A DNA stretch of 64,000 nt, taken from Hymenobacter actinosclerus. Its GTDB lineage: Bacteria; Bacteroidota; Bacteroidia; Cytophagales; Hymenobacteraceae. Of this stretch, positions 18,104 through 26,448 are shown in pieces (the first letter of the stretch is position 1; each line of letters opens with the position of its first letter). The position numbers and the translations under genes were made by a program. The stretch lies in NCBI RefSeq assembly GCF_900111515.1, contig NZ_FOHS01000001.1, forward strand, positions 1,123,419 to 1,187,418. The letters run 5' to 3'. Below the pieces are notes generated by a model. The model ran no database searches. It saw only the letters and a program-made list of their open reading frames with translations, and was not told the DNA's origin.

Positions 18104-19318
18104 CTAGTGTTCTGCCCACTCGATTTTGTCGAGGTCGATGCCGTCCTGGAACATCTCCCACAGGGGCGACATTTCGCGCAGCTTCGTGACGGCTTCTTTT
18201 ACGTGGTTGATGGCGTAATCGATCTGCTCGTCGGTGGTGAAGCGGCTCAGGCCAAAACGCAGGGAGCTGTGCGCCAAGTCGTCGCTCAGGCCCAGGGCCT
18301 TGAGCACGTACGACGGCTCCAGCGAGGCCGAGGTGCAGGCCGAGCCCGACGATACGGCCAGGTCCTTCACGCCCATCATCAGGCCCTCGCCTTCTACGTA
18401 CTTGAAGGAGATGTTGGCCACGTGCGGCAGGCGGTGTTCTACCGAGCCGTTTACGTAGCTTTCCTCCAGTGTCAGCAACTCTTTTTCGAGCCGGTCGCGC
18501 ATGGCGCCGAGGCGCGCGGCATCGGCGGCCATTTCCTGCTTGGCCAGCTCGCAGGCCTTGCCCAGGCCCACAATGCCTGGTACATTGAGCGTACCCGAGC
18601 GCATGCCACGCTCGTGGCCGCCGCCGTCCATCTGGGCCGTTACCTTTACCCGGGGGTTCTTGCGGCGCACGTACAGGGCACCTACCCCCTTGGGGCCGTA
18701 CATCTTGTGAGCCGTGAAAGCCATCAGGTCAATACCATCATCCTGCACATCCACCGGAATCTTGCCCACGGCCTGGGTGCCGTCGGTCATGAACAGGGCG
18801 CCGTGCTTGTGGGCAATGGCGGCAATTTCGCGGATGGGCTGGATGGTGCCCGTCTCGTTGTTGCCGTACATGATGCTTACCAGAATCGTCTGAGGCGTCA
18901 TGGCCGCCTCCAGTTCTTCGAGGTCGATGAGGCCCTCCGAGTTCACGGGCAGATAGGTCACCTTGCCGCCGATTTTCTCGATGTGCTTGCAGGTATCGAG
19001 TACCGCCTTGTGCTCGGTGGTGGTGGTGATGATGTGGTTGCCCTTCTGGGCGTACATCTCGAAGATGCCCTTGATGGCCAGGTTATCCGACTCAGTGGCG
19101 CCCGAGGTGAAGATAATCTCCTTGGGGTCGCAGTTGATGAGGCCGGCAATCTGGTCGCGGGCGTAGTCAACGGCTTCCTCGGCGGCCCAGCCGAAGGGGT
19201 GGTTGCGCGAGGCGGCGTTGCCGAATACCTCGGTCAGGTACGGCATCATGGCCTCCAGAACCCGCGGGTCGAGGGGCGTGGTGGCGTTGTTATCGAGGTA
19301 AATGGGTAATTTGAGCAT
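18104..19318 (-). CDS. iscS: Cysteine desulfurase IscS
   Basis: This PLP-dependent enzyme takes sulfur from cysteine and hands it to IscU and tRNA-modifying enzymes. The length of 404 residues equals that of E. coli IscS. The N-terminal [16 protein letters not shown], the PLP-lysine context [12 protein letters not shown] and the active-site cysteine loop [14 protein letters not shown] are all present. ATG 19318 was chosen because homology begins at [11 protein letters not shown]. The upstream frame to 19372 has no family match. It heads the minus-strand isc unit. Confidence 0.95.
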   Translation of the reverse strand: MLKLPIYLDNNATTPLDPRVLEAMMPYLTEVFGNAASRNHPFGWAAEEAVDYARDQIAGLINCDPKEIIFTSGATESDNLAIKGIFEMYAQKGNHIITTTTEHKAVLDTCKHIEKIGGKVTYLPVNSEGLIDLEELEAAMTPQTILVSIMYGNNETGTIQPIREIAAIAHKHGALFMTDGTQAVGKIPVDVQDDGIDLMAFTAHKMYGPKGVGALYVRRKNPRVKVTAQMDGGGHERGMRSGTLNVPGIVGLGKACELAKQEMAADAARLGAMRDRLEKELLTLEESYVNGSVEHRLPHVANISFKYVEGEGLMMGVKDLAVSSGSACTSASLEPSYVLKALGLSDDLAHSSLRFGLSRFTTDEQIDYAINHVKEAVTKLREMSPLWEMFQDGIDLDKIEWAEH

Positions 19319-19411
19319 AGCCCGGAGTTCTGGTTTTGTCAGCGGAGAATCATTCGTAGGTAGAACACGCAACCCGGCAAACAGGTTTAGTTTCGCCCTA
19401 CATTCGTACTA

Positions 19412-19419
19412 CAAAAGTA
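19412..19419 (-). promoter_or_regulatory. Candidate -7 box of the isc unit (TACTTTTG on the minus strand)
   Basis: On the minus strand this is an exact TAnnTTTG match about 95 bp upstream of iscS. No TTTG is seen at the expected -33 distance, so the call is tentative. Confidence 0.4.
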
Positions 19420-19477
19420 GAACAAATCCAAAGAAGCCGCGCTATGCCCTGGCGGCGCCCTTTCCCCTTTTTACGCC

Positions 19478-19882
19478 ATGTTTACCAACCTCGAACACCT
19501 CGGCCTGGCCGTCAACGACCTCGAAGCGGCCACGGCCCTCTATACCACGCTGCTGGGCCAGCCGCCCTACAAGCGCGAACACGTGGCTTCTGAAGCCGTA
19601 GACACGGTTTTCTTTCAGGTCGGCGGCTCCAAAATCGAGCTGCTGGCCGGCACCTCGCCCGACAGCGCCATCACCAGGTTTCTGGCCAAAAAGCCCGAGG
19701 GCATTCATCACGTGGCCTTCGAAGTGCCCGATATTCGGGCCGAGATGGCGCGGCTGCGGGCGGCCGGCTTCACCTTACTTAATGAGGAGCCCAAGCGCGG
19801 CGCCGATAATAAGCTGGTTTGCTTTGTCCACCCCAAGTCGGCCGCCGGCGTGCTGGTCGAGCTGTGCCAGTCGGTAGCGTAG
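19478..19882 (+). CDS. mce: Methylmalonyl-CoA epimerase
   Basis: This 134-residue glyoxalase/VOC-fold enzyme interconverts (2S)- and (2R)-methylmalonyl-CoA in propionyl-CoA and odd-chain metabolism. Typical sequence features are the start LEHLGLAVNDLEAA, the GGSKIELLAG strand, the metal-binding segment GIHHVAFEVPDI and the C-terminal GVLVELCQ. It stands alone, divergent from the isc unit, with no mutase genes nearby. Confidence 0.93.
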   Translation: MFTNLEHLGLAVNDLEAATALYTTLLGQPPYKREHVASEAVDTVFFQVGGSKIELLAGTSPDSAITRFLAKKPEGIHHVAFEVPDIRAEMARLRAAGFTLLNEEPKRGADNKLVCFVHPKSAAGVLVELCQSVA

Positions 19883-19899
19883 GGGCCGGGCAACTACTT

Positions 19900-20002
19900 G
19901 TCATCCTGCGCTTGCGAAGGACCTGCTCAGAAGCCAACTCTGATAGACTCCCGCTGGATAGGTCCTTCGTCCTTGCTCCAAGCACAACATGCTCAGGATG
20001 AC
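19900..20002. repeat. Imperfect palindrome, TCATCCTG...AGGACCT family
   Basis: The left arm (GTCATCCTG to GAAGGACCT) is mirrored by AGGTCCTTC to AGGATGAC at the right end, around an unrelated centre. It resembles the other TCATTCTGAGC palindromes in this window in size and design but has different words. It lies between two plus-strand genes. Confidence 0.65.
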
Positions 20003-20056
20003 AGTACCTCTTCCAGCCTCTTGCCATCACCCAACTTCCTTGCTAACCCCCAAGCT

Positions 20057-20638
20057 ATGACGCCCAAATTCCTGCGTTCCGAGGCCGATGCGGCCGTGGA
20101 CGCGCTACTGCTGCAACAGGTGATACTGTATCCGACCGACACGGTGTGGGGGCTGGGCTGCGACGCCGAGCTGCCCCGGGCCGTGGAGCAAGTATATAAG
20201 CTCAAGAACCGGCCGGCCGAAAAAGCCTGCATTGTGCTGGTCGCCGATGAGGCGATGTTTGCCCGCTACGCCGAAGTGGTGCCGGGCAACCTGCCCGCGC
20301 TGCTGGCCGCCCAAACCCGTCCTACCACCTACATTGTGCCTGGCAGCCGCCACCTGGCGCCCAACCTGCTGGCCCCCGACGGCACCATAGGCCTGCGCGT
20401 GGCGCTCGGCGACGAGTTCTGCCGGCTGGTGCTGCGGCGGCTGGGCCACGGGTTGGTCTCTACCTCCGCCAATATTAGCGGGCAGCCCACCCCGGCCGTG
20501 TTCAGCGAAGTGGCGCCCGAGCTGGTTCGCAAAGTCGATTACGTGGTGAACTGGCGGCAGGACGACGCCACCCGGGCCGCGCCCTCGCGGGTGGTGCGGG
20601 TGCTGCCCGACGGCACACTGGCAACGGTGCGGGAGTAG
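20057..20638 (+). CDS. L-threonylcarbamoyladenylate synthase (YrdC/Sua5/TsaC family)
   Basis: This enzyme makes threonylcarbamoyl-AMP from threonine, bicarbonate and ATP, the first step of tRNA t6A modification. The 193-residue protein has the YrdC signatures YPTDTVWGLGCDA, KNRPAEKAC and STSANISGQPTP. ATG 20057 (MTPKFLRSEADA) is chosen since the frame upstream only translates the palindrome at 19900-20002. The length fits the short YrdC/TsaC form without the Sua5 C-terminal domain. Confidence 0.93.
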   Translation: MTPKFLRSEADAAVDALLLQQVILYPTDTVWGLGCDAELPRAVEQVYKLKNRPAEKACIVLVADEAMFARYAEVVPGNLPALLAAQTRPTTYIVPGSRHLAPNLLAPDGTIGLRVALGDEFCRLVLRRLGHGLVSTSANISGQPTPAVFSEVAPELVRKVDYVVNWRQDDATRAAPSRVVRVLPDGTLATVRE

Positions 20639-20671
20639 CCGGCCAGAAAAAAAACAAGCTCGACAGCGGGT

Positions 20672-20679
20672 TACGTTTG
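20672..20679 (+). promoter_or_regulatory. Candidate -7 box (TACGTTTG) of the small lipoprotein gene
   Basis: An exact TAnnTTTG match lies 54 bp before the ATG at 20734. No clear -33 TTTG is present. Confidence 0.4.
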
Positions 20680-20733
20680 GTGGGTGAGTGGTATGAAACC
20701 CAAATCATACCATCACCTTTCTACTAATTGACC

Positions 20734-21003
20734 ATGAAATTCTCGTTCAAATCCCTGCTCGTACTGGCCGCTTTCGCTCCTTTCGCTCTGGCTTCGTGCT
20801 CGGAGAAAACCCAGGAAAACGCTGAGGCTACCGCCGATAGCGCCGCCAACGATGCTGCCAACGCCACCGACGCTGCCGGCAACGCCATCGAAAACACCGC
20901 CGACAAGGCTGCCGCTGACATGGCTCCTGAGCCCGGCGATACGGCTGTAGTACGCAACGTACCGGCCGACAAGCTGGTAGAGGAAGTTCCTGCCAAGCAG
21001 TAA
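20734..21003 (+). CDS. Small Ala/Asp-rich lipoprotein of unknown function
   Basis: This 89-residue protein has a signal peptide and lipobox ALASC, with Cys22 as lipidation site. The mature part is a low-complexity helix rich in Ala, Asp, Asn and Thr with a repeated DAAxxA pattern (AANDAANATDAAGNAIENTAD). It resembles entericidin-like or helical envelope lipoproteins in composition only. A strong terminator follows, so it is a monocistronic gene. No function is assigned. Confidence 0.75.
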   Translation: MKFSFKSLLVLAAFAPFALASCSEKTQENAEATADSAANDAANATDAAGNAIENTADKAAADMAPEPGDTAVVRNVPADKLVEEVPAKQ

Positions 21004-21030
21004 TTGCCCGGCCGCTAACGGCCCCGCAAG

Positions 21031-21063
21031 AGCGCCTTCGGATTGTTCCGGAGGCGCTTTTTT
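21031..21063 (+). terminator. Intrinsic terminator
   Basis: An 11-bp stem with one G-T pair and an ATTGTT loop is followed by six T residues, 27 bp after the small lipoprotein gene. Confidence 0.88.
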
Positions 21064-21226
21064 GTGCGCGGTCCGCCCGTGTCGTTTACGCTGCCGCTGA
21101 AAACCGGCGTTTTGCACCGGGCTATAAATGTGCGTGTCTGACTGCCTACAGAAGTAGTTGGATGCAGGTTAGGGCTGAGCTGAAGGGGGGGGAAGGCTGA
21201 TTGCTGGCGGCTAATGGCTCAAAACT

Positions 21227-21234
21227 TACCTTTG
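21227..21234 (+). promoter_or_regulatory. Candidate -7 box (TACCTTTG) just before the CCA-adding enzyme gene
   Basis: TACCTTTG ends only 4 bp before the ATG at 21239. A TTG at 21201-21203 lies 23 bp upstream. If used, the message would be leaderless or nearly so. Confidence 0.4.
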
Positions 21235-21238
21235 CCCT

Positions 21239-22657
21239 ATGCACACGCCGCAACTCCCCGACCTGCCCCTGTTCCAGACCATTGCCGCCGCCGCCGCCGC
21301 CCAGGGCTCGCCGGCCTACGTAATTGGCGGCTTCGTGCGCGACCTGGCCCTGAACCGGCCCAGCAAGGACGTGGACGTGGTGTGCGTGGGCGATGGTATC
21401 GCGCTGGCCCAGGAGGTGAGCCGGCGCCTGCCCGGCAAGCCCCGCGTGACGGTGTTCAGGAATTTCGGCACCGCCATGCTGCCTACGCCCGACATTGAAG
21501 TGGAATTTGTGGGTGCCCGCCGGGAAAGCTACCGCGCCGAAAGCCGCAAGCCCGAAGTGGAGGCTGGTACGCTCGAAGAGGACCTAGCCCGCCGCGACTT
21601 CACCATTAATGCCCTGGGCCTGAGCTTGAACGGGGCCGACTTCGGCGCCTTGGTGGACCGCTACGACGGTATGGGCGATTTGGCCCGCAAGCTCATCCGC
21701 ACCCCGCTCGACCCCGATATTACCTTTTCCGATGACCCCTTGCGCATGCTACGGGCCGTGCGGTTTGCGGCCCAGCTCAACTTCGATATCGAGCCCGATA
21801 CGTTCGATGCGCTGGCCCGCAACAAGGAGCGCATTAAGATTGTGTCGCAGGAGCGGATTACGACCGAAATCAATAAGATGCTGCTGGTACCCAAGCCCAG
21901 CTACGGTTTCAAGCTGCTGTTCAGCAGCGGGCTGCTGACCCTCATCTTCCCGCGTATGGCCCAGTTGCAGGGCGTGGAGAAAGTGGGCCAGCACGCGCAC
22001 AAAGACAACTTCTACCACACCCTACAGGTGCTCGACAACGTGGCCGCGGCTGGCGGCGACCTGTGGCTGCGCTGGGCCGCCGTGCTGCACGATATTGCCA
22101 AGCCCGCCACCAAGCGCTACGACAAGCGCGTGGGCTGGACGTTTCATGGCCACGAGGACAAGGGCGCGCGCTGGGTGCCGGGCATTTTCACCGATTTCAA
22201 GCTGCCGCTGGGCGAGGAGATGCGCCAGGTGCAGAAGCTCGTGCGCCTGCATCTGCGGCCCATTGCGCTGGTAAAGGAAGTGGTAACCGACTCGGCCGTG
22301 CGCCGGCTGCTGTTCGAGGCCGGCGACGACATCGACCGGTTGATGCTGCTGTGCCGGGCCGATATTACCAGCAAGGACCACAGCCGCGTGGCCCGCTACC
22401 TGCGCAACTTCGATGTGGTGGAGCAGAAGCTGAAGGAAGTGGAGGAAAAGGATAGCCTGCGCAACTTCAAGCCCGTCATCACCGGCGAAATTATCATGGA
22501 AACCTTCGGCCTGAAGCCCAGCCGCGCCGTGGGCGAACTGAAAGAAGCCCTGCTCGAAGCCATCCTAGAAGGCCGCGTACGCAACGAGTACGACGAGGCC
22601 TACGCGCTGCTGCTGGAGCTGGGTGCAGCCAATGGGCTGGCCCCGGTAGCGGGGTAG
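21239..22657 (+). CDS. CCA tRNA nucleotidyltransferase (class II, with HD domain)
   Basis: This enzyme adds or repairs the 3' CCA end of tRNAs. The 472-residue protein has the class II polymerase head, with GGFVRDLAL near residue 30 and the catalytic DVDVV after it. A RRDFTINAL motif and the RNA-binding region around SDDPLRMLRAVRFAAQL follow. An HD phosphohydrolase-type domain, with RWAAVLHDIAKP near residue 280, occupies the C-terminal half. A poly(A) polymerase role is possible within this family, but the organisation is that of bacterial CCA enzymes. Confidence 0.9.
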   Translation: MHTPQLPDLPLFQTIAAAAAAQGSPAYVIGGFVRDLALNRPSKDVDVVCVGDGIALAQEVSRRLPGKPRVTVFRNFGTAMLPTPDIEVEFVGARRESYRAESRKPEVEAGTLEEDLARRDFTINALGLSLNGADFGALVDRYDGMGDLARKLIRTPLDPDITFSDDPLRMLRAVRFAAQLNFDIEPDTFDALARNKERIKIVSQERITTEINKMLLVPKPSYGFKLLFSSGLLTLIFPRMAQLQGVEKVGQHAHKDNFYHTLQVLDNVAAAGGDLWLRWAAVLHDIAKPATKRYDKRVGWTFHGHEDKGARWVPGIFTDFKLPLGEEMRQVQKLVRLHLRPIALVKEVVTDSAVRRLLFEAGDDIDRLMLLCRADITSKDHSRVARYLRNFDVVEQKLKEVEEKDSLRNFKPVITGEIIMETFGLKPSRAVGELKEALLEAILEGRVRNEYDEAYALLLELGAANGLAPVAG

Positions 22658-22749
22658 CGGCCGGGGTGCGGGTGTGGGCAACGCCTGCTGCTGCAAAACT
22701 TATTTCGCTGCCCGCCAACTCAGGCCCCAGCACCGCGCACCGGGCTTGT

Positions 22750-22814
22750 CATTCAGCTTTAAAGCCAACGGCCGACCCCACATTGGGGTCGGCTGTTGGC
22801 TTTAAAACTGAATG
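22750..22814. terminator. Long 31-bp palindrome between convergent genes
   Basis: Left arm 22750-22780 pairs with 22784-22814 with two mismatches. It is the first of three hairpins between the convergent CCA-enzyme and PspC-protein genes. It could stop transcription from either side. Confidence 0.6.
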
Positions 22815-22825
22815 GTGGGCTAAAA

Positions 22826-22877
22826 AAGAAAGCCCCGACCCTCCTGTTGCAGCAGGGTAGCAGGTCTGGGCTTTCTT
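22826..22877. terminator. Second hairpin between convergent genes
   Basis: Arms 22826-22840 and 22863-22877 pair with two mismatches. An A-run precedes it, so read on the minus strand it is followed by T residues, as expected for a terminator of the minus-strand gene. Confidence 0.6.
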
Positions 22878-23040
22878 GGGGTCGCACTTTTTCACTCACA
22901 TACGGACCCTTATCCATCGCGCCGCGGGGCGCTGTATTAAGCAGATGTAAAAACCGGGCCAATAGTTGTATGCCCGGCTGCAAGCTTGTTGTTTCGGATA
23001 TAGAACGGCTGAAAGGCCAGCGGGTTACAGTAAATCGGGC

Positions 23041-23091
23041 GGGGCAGCTACAAGCGGCCTGTCGGGCCTGCCAGCCGCTTGTAGCTGCCCC
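23041..23091. terminator. Third hairpin between convergent genes (perfect 18 bp)
   Basis: Arms 23041-23058 and 23074-23091 are perfectly complementary. It lies 31 bp beyond the stop codon of the minus-strand PspC gene and is the most likely 3' end of that message. Apart from the three hairpins, the gap 22658-23122 shows no gene. Confidence 0.6.
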
Positions 23092-23122
23092 GGCCAGGTG
23101 GGCTGGCCTTCGCCACAACCGC

Positions 23123-25765
23123 CTACTCGCGCACTGCCCGCACGCTGGAGGCACCCACGGCGCTGCGGCGCACGTTGGTAGGCGAGCCGCTGTACTCGAT
23201 TACGCTGGCGCCGGTGGCGCTGGCCCGCAGGTCGCCGGTTACGTTTAGGCGAACTTTGCTGGCGCCCACCACATCGATGTTGGCGTTGCGGGCGGTGAAG
23301 CGCGGGGCGGTGACCTCGCAGGCTCCGGCCCCGTCAATTTTCAGCTCGCTGGCTGAGCCGCGCAAGGCGGCCCGGCAGCCGCCGGCCAGGTCCATGCTCA
23401 GCTCGTTGAACTTGCCGTCGAGCAGCAGCTGCGCGCCGCCGGCCTGCTCCACCTGCAGGTCGCCGGTACCGAAGCCACCCACCTGGGCGCGGGACCCGCC
23501 CACCAGCTCCAGCTTGTTAAGCTCGGGCAGCTCTATGGTGATCAGCACGCGGGCGTTGTCCGACGAAAAGTCGCCCAGCCGGAACAGGCTGCGGTTGCGG
23601 GGCTTGATAACCAGCTCGCTGCCGTCGCGCTCCACTACCAGCTGGCGCAGGGCGTTATCGGAGCCGGCGGCCCTGATGGAGTAGCTGTTGCCGGGGCGCA
23701 CCACCAGCCGGTAGGGGCCGGCCACCGATACGTGGTCGAAGTCCGACTCGGAGTAGCTGCGCCGGCCGGCGCCGTAACCGTTTTCGGAGGTATCGAAGCT
23801 GTCTACGCCGCCGAAATCGAGGCTGATGTTGGCATCGGCGCGGCCCTCGTTATAATCGGAGCTTTCCTCGATGTCGGCATCATCGGTACGGCCGCCGCGC
23901 AGGTCGGCATCGGTACAGTTGAGGCACTGCAGCCGGTTACCCACCATCCGGTACACGAAGTTTTCGGGCTTGTAGGGCTGACGGTCGCTCACGTAGTCAT
24001 CAGCATCAAGCCAGCTGGCAAAATCCTCGGTCATGCGGAAGGTGCGGTTGCGGGGCATAAGCAGGCGCAGGCGCATCTGCTGATCGCGCAGGCGGGCGCT
24101 GGGCTGGAAGGTGAAGTGGTCGTCGATGCTCAGGGTTGAGTCGTTGAGGATGCGCAGCTGGTGGGTGGTGGAGGTGGCGGCGGTACGGCGGGCCACCGAA
24201 TCGGAGGAGCCTTTGGCCGAGATGATACGCTCAAAACGCGGGGCCTGCGCACTGTCAATGGCAATCAGGTCCAGGCCGACCCACTGGTCGTTGTCGAGCT
24301 GGCGGCGCTCCAGCAGCAGCCGGGGGCTGGTCAGGCCGTTCAGGGCCACCGTTTGCGTTACTTCCGACTCGCGCTGAAACTCGCGGCCCACCCGGATGCC
24401 GGCCACCGAACTGCCCACGATGCCCAGCAGCCACAGGCCCAGCAGCGTGAGGTTGGCGGCCCGCGACAGTACCGGACGGCGGAGCATCAGGCTCAGGCCG
24501 GTAAGTAACAGGCCCAGGGCGGGAATGCCAATGAGCAGGAAGAAGGACAGCACGGCCCAGACCGAAATGTCGTTGAAGAGCAGGAAGGGCTGCAGGGGGC
24601 CGAAATCAACCCAGTTGGGCGAGGAAGTCAGCCCCAGGCCCACGCCCAGCCCCAGAATAATCGGCAGCAGCAGGCTGAAACCAGTCAGGATGAGGATGCC
24701 GCCCACTATGGCCCGGATGATGCCACCCAGTCCGTTCAGGACCGGCCGGATGTTGCTGAACGAATCTTCCAGAAACGTGCCGACGGGCCGGTTGTTGGGC
24801 ACGCTGGCGTCCGAGCCGGCCGCGTAGGGGTTGTCGCGCAGGTTGCTGTCGAGGGCCGAGAGGGTCACGGCCGAGCCCCGCATGCGGAGCCGGTCGGAGG
24901 CCGTTTTGGCCTCGGGCAGCAGCACCCACAGCGCGATGTAGAGCGGGAAGGCGAAGCCGCCGGCAAACAGGCCGACTAGGAACAGAATCCGCACCAGCAC
25001 TACATCAACCTTGAAATAAGCGGCCAGGCCGGCCGAAACGCCGCCTACTTTGCCGTTGTCGGTGTCGCGGTAAAGCTTCTTGAAGGCCGGGTCCTCATCG
25101 GCCGGCGTGGCGTCGTAGCGCTTGGGCAGGGCAATCCAGAGTACCACGTAAGCGAGCACCGCGAAGCCACCCAGGCTGAAGCCCTCGAACCGGTAGAACC
25201 GGTCGTCGAAGTCGAACACGCCCCGGATGATGGGCTTGATGAGGGCCAGGGCCAGGAAACCCAGCCGGATCCAGAGCGGATTGACGGCGAAGTAGCGGGC
25301 AATGCCGGCGGCCACGCCCGCCACTTTGCGGTTGGCCATGTCGCGGTACAGGCGCTTGGGGCCGGCCTCGGTTTCGTCCGGAGCGGCGGCGGCCGGCCCG
25401 TCGGTGGTGGCGCTGCCGCCCGTGGGGCCCGAGTAGGTGCCGTAGGCCGAGCCGTTGGCTACGGCGGCGGCCAGCAACTGCTCGTCGTCGTCGGCCTCAT
25501 CGGCGGGCTGGAAGTCGCTCACCCGGCCCATTTTGGCCGTCATGCTCTCCACGTCTTCCAGGGTGATGACCTGCTTGAGCGGGGAGAGGCGGGCGGCGAA
25601 GAGCTCGGCAATGCGGCCTTCGATGTCGGCCACGATTTCCTCGTGCCCGCGGTAGCCGCTGAAATGGGCTTTCACCTCGGTCAGGTAGCGGCTGAGCACT
25701 TCGTAGCCGTCTTCCTCAATGTGGAAGATCATGCCCTGGAGGTTGATGCTGATGTTCTTTTTCAT
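23123..25765 (-). CDS. PspC-domain membrane protein with C-terminal GIN (DUF2807) domain
   Basis: This 880-residue envelope protein probably takes part in membrane stress sensing. The first 90 residues look cytoplasmic (FHIEEDGYEVLSRYLTEVKAHF). Two PspC domains follow, each starting with LYRDxxNxKVxGVxAGxA near residues 140 and 230. Several transmembrane segments follow between about 330 and 450. The C-terminal third ends in a GIN/DUF2807 beta-solenoid with repeats such as LELVGGSRAQVGGFGTGDLQVEQAGGAQLLLDG. The PadR-type regulator lies 59 bp upstream in the same direction, a common pairing in Bacteroidota. Confidence 0.87.
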   Translation of the reverse strand: MKKNISINLQGMIFHIEEDGYEVLSRYLTEVKAHFSGYRGHEEIVADIEGRIAELFAARLSPLKQVITLEDVESMTAKMGRVSDFQPADEADDDEQLLAAAVANGSAYGTYSGPTGGSATTDGPAAAAPDETEAGPKRLYRDMANRKVAGVAAGIARYFAVNPLWIRLGFLALALIKPIIRGVFDFDDRFYRFEGFSLGGFAVLAYVVLWIALPKRYDATPADEDPAFKKLYRDTDNGKVGGVSAGLAAYFKVDVVLVRILFLVGLFAGGFAFPLYIALWVLLPEAKTASDRLRMRGSAVTLSALDSNLRDNPYAAGSDASVPNNRPVGTFLEDSFSNIRPVLNGLGGIIRAIVGGILILTGFSLLLPIILGLGVGLGLTSSPNWVDFGPLQPFLLFNDISVWAVLSFFLLIGIPALGLLLTGLSLMLRRPVLSRAANLTLLGLWLLGIVGSSVAGIRVGREFQRESEVTQTVALNGLTSPRLLLERRQLDNDQWVGLDLIAIDSAQAPRFERIISAKGSSDSVARRTAATSTTHQLRILNDSTLSIDDHFTFQPSARLRDQQMRLRLLMPRNRTFRMTEDFASWLDADDYVSDRQPYKPENFVYRMVGNRLQCLNCTDADLRGGRTDDADIEESSDYNEGRADANISLDFGGVDSFDTSENGYGAGRRSYSESDFDHVSVAGPYRLVVRPGNSYSIRAAGSDNALRQLVVERDGSELVIKPRNRSLFRLGDFSSDNARVLITIELPELNKLELVGGSRAQVGGFGTGDLQVEQAGGAQLLLDGKFNELSMDLAGGCRAALRGSASELKIDGAGACEVTAPRFTARNANIDVVGASKVRLNVTGDLRASATGASVIEYSGSPTNVRRSAVGASSVRAVRE

Positions 25766-25824
25766 CGTAGTTGCTGCAACAAGTCAACAATAGGAAAGGG
25801 GAGGAGCGGGAGAGGGGGCGGCGC

Positions 25825-26172
25825 CTAGAGCGCGGCCACGGCGCCGGGCTTCAGGCGGATGATGCGCACCGACTCCTGGACTTCTTCCCAGGTCAGGCGC
25901 AGCTGGTGCAGAAACTCCTGCCCGGCTTCGGTGAGCGTGTAGTACTTGCGGGGCGGCCCACTCATGGATTCCTTCCAGGTGTAGTCCAGCAGGCCCGCGT
26001 TTTTGAGGCGCGTGAGCAACGGGTAGAGCGTCCCTTCCACGACCAGCATGCGGGCCGCCGTCAGCTCCTCGAGCATGTCGGAGGCGTAAACCTCGCCGCG
26101 GGCAATGATTTCGAGGATGCAGAACTCCAGAATGCCCTTCCGCATCTGCACTTGAGTGTTCTCGACTTTCAT
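25825..26172 (-). CDS. PadR-family transcriptional regulator
   Basis: This 115-residue winged-helix regulator has the PadR core QMRKGILEFCILEIIARGEVYASDMLEEL, the wing segment EGTLYPLLTRLKNAGLLDY and a KYYTLTEAG motif. ATG 26172 (MKVENTQVQMRKG) is chosen since the upstream frame runs through the promoter. It is the first gene of a two-gene unit with the PspC protein. A promoter with an internal direct repeat lies just upstream, suggesting autoregulation. Confidence 0.93.
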   Translation of the reverse strand: MKVENTQVQMRKGILEFCILEIIARGEVYASDMLEELTAARMLVVEGTLYPLLTRLKNAGLLDYTWKESMSGPPRKYYTLTEAGQEFLHQLRLTWEEVQESVRIIRLKPGAVAAL

Positions 26173-26204
26173 AAGTGAAGGCAGATTGGGGGTGAAGAAT
26201 GAGT

Positions 26205-26235
26205 CAAAGGTAGCAAAAGGTACTATGTAACACAA
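26205..26235 (-). promoter_or_regulatory. Promoter of the padR-pspC unit (TTG-N20-TACCTTTG on the minus strand)
   Basis: Read on the minus strand, TTG (26235-26233) is followed after 20 bp by TACCTTTG (26212-26205), an exact -7 consensus. The start point would be near 26198, about 25 nt before the padR ATG. Confidence 0.7.
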
Positions 26236-26241
26236 GGTACT
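26217..26241. promoter_or_regulatory. Candidate PadR operator: AAGGTACT direct repeat
   Basis: AAGGTACT occurs at 26217-26224 and again at 26234-26241, a 17-bp period of under two helical turns. The copies lie on and between the two promoter elements, where a bound regulator would block RNA polymerase. Assignment to PadR is inferred from position only. Confidence 0.5.
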
Positions 26242-26448
26242 GTTGAATTATATTTTTGGTTGCCTGAATTTTCCGGCTGCCCGGCCCTGGCGGGCCGGCA
26301 GCTAAGCCGCAGGGTCGTATCTTTGAGGAGCCGTTTTTGGCTATTTTCCGCAACGCGCAATCCACGACGCACTATAAGTAAGTATCTTGCGTTGCTGCCG
26401 GACCGCGCTTTTTTTCTTCTGCTAGCTTTTTATTTGGCCCACTCTTCT

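Noticed and set aside
18107..19309. Long plus-strand ORF opposite iscS
   Set aside because: It is an antisense frame of a clear iscS gene in GC-rich DNA.
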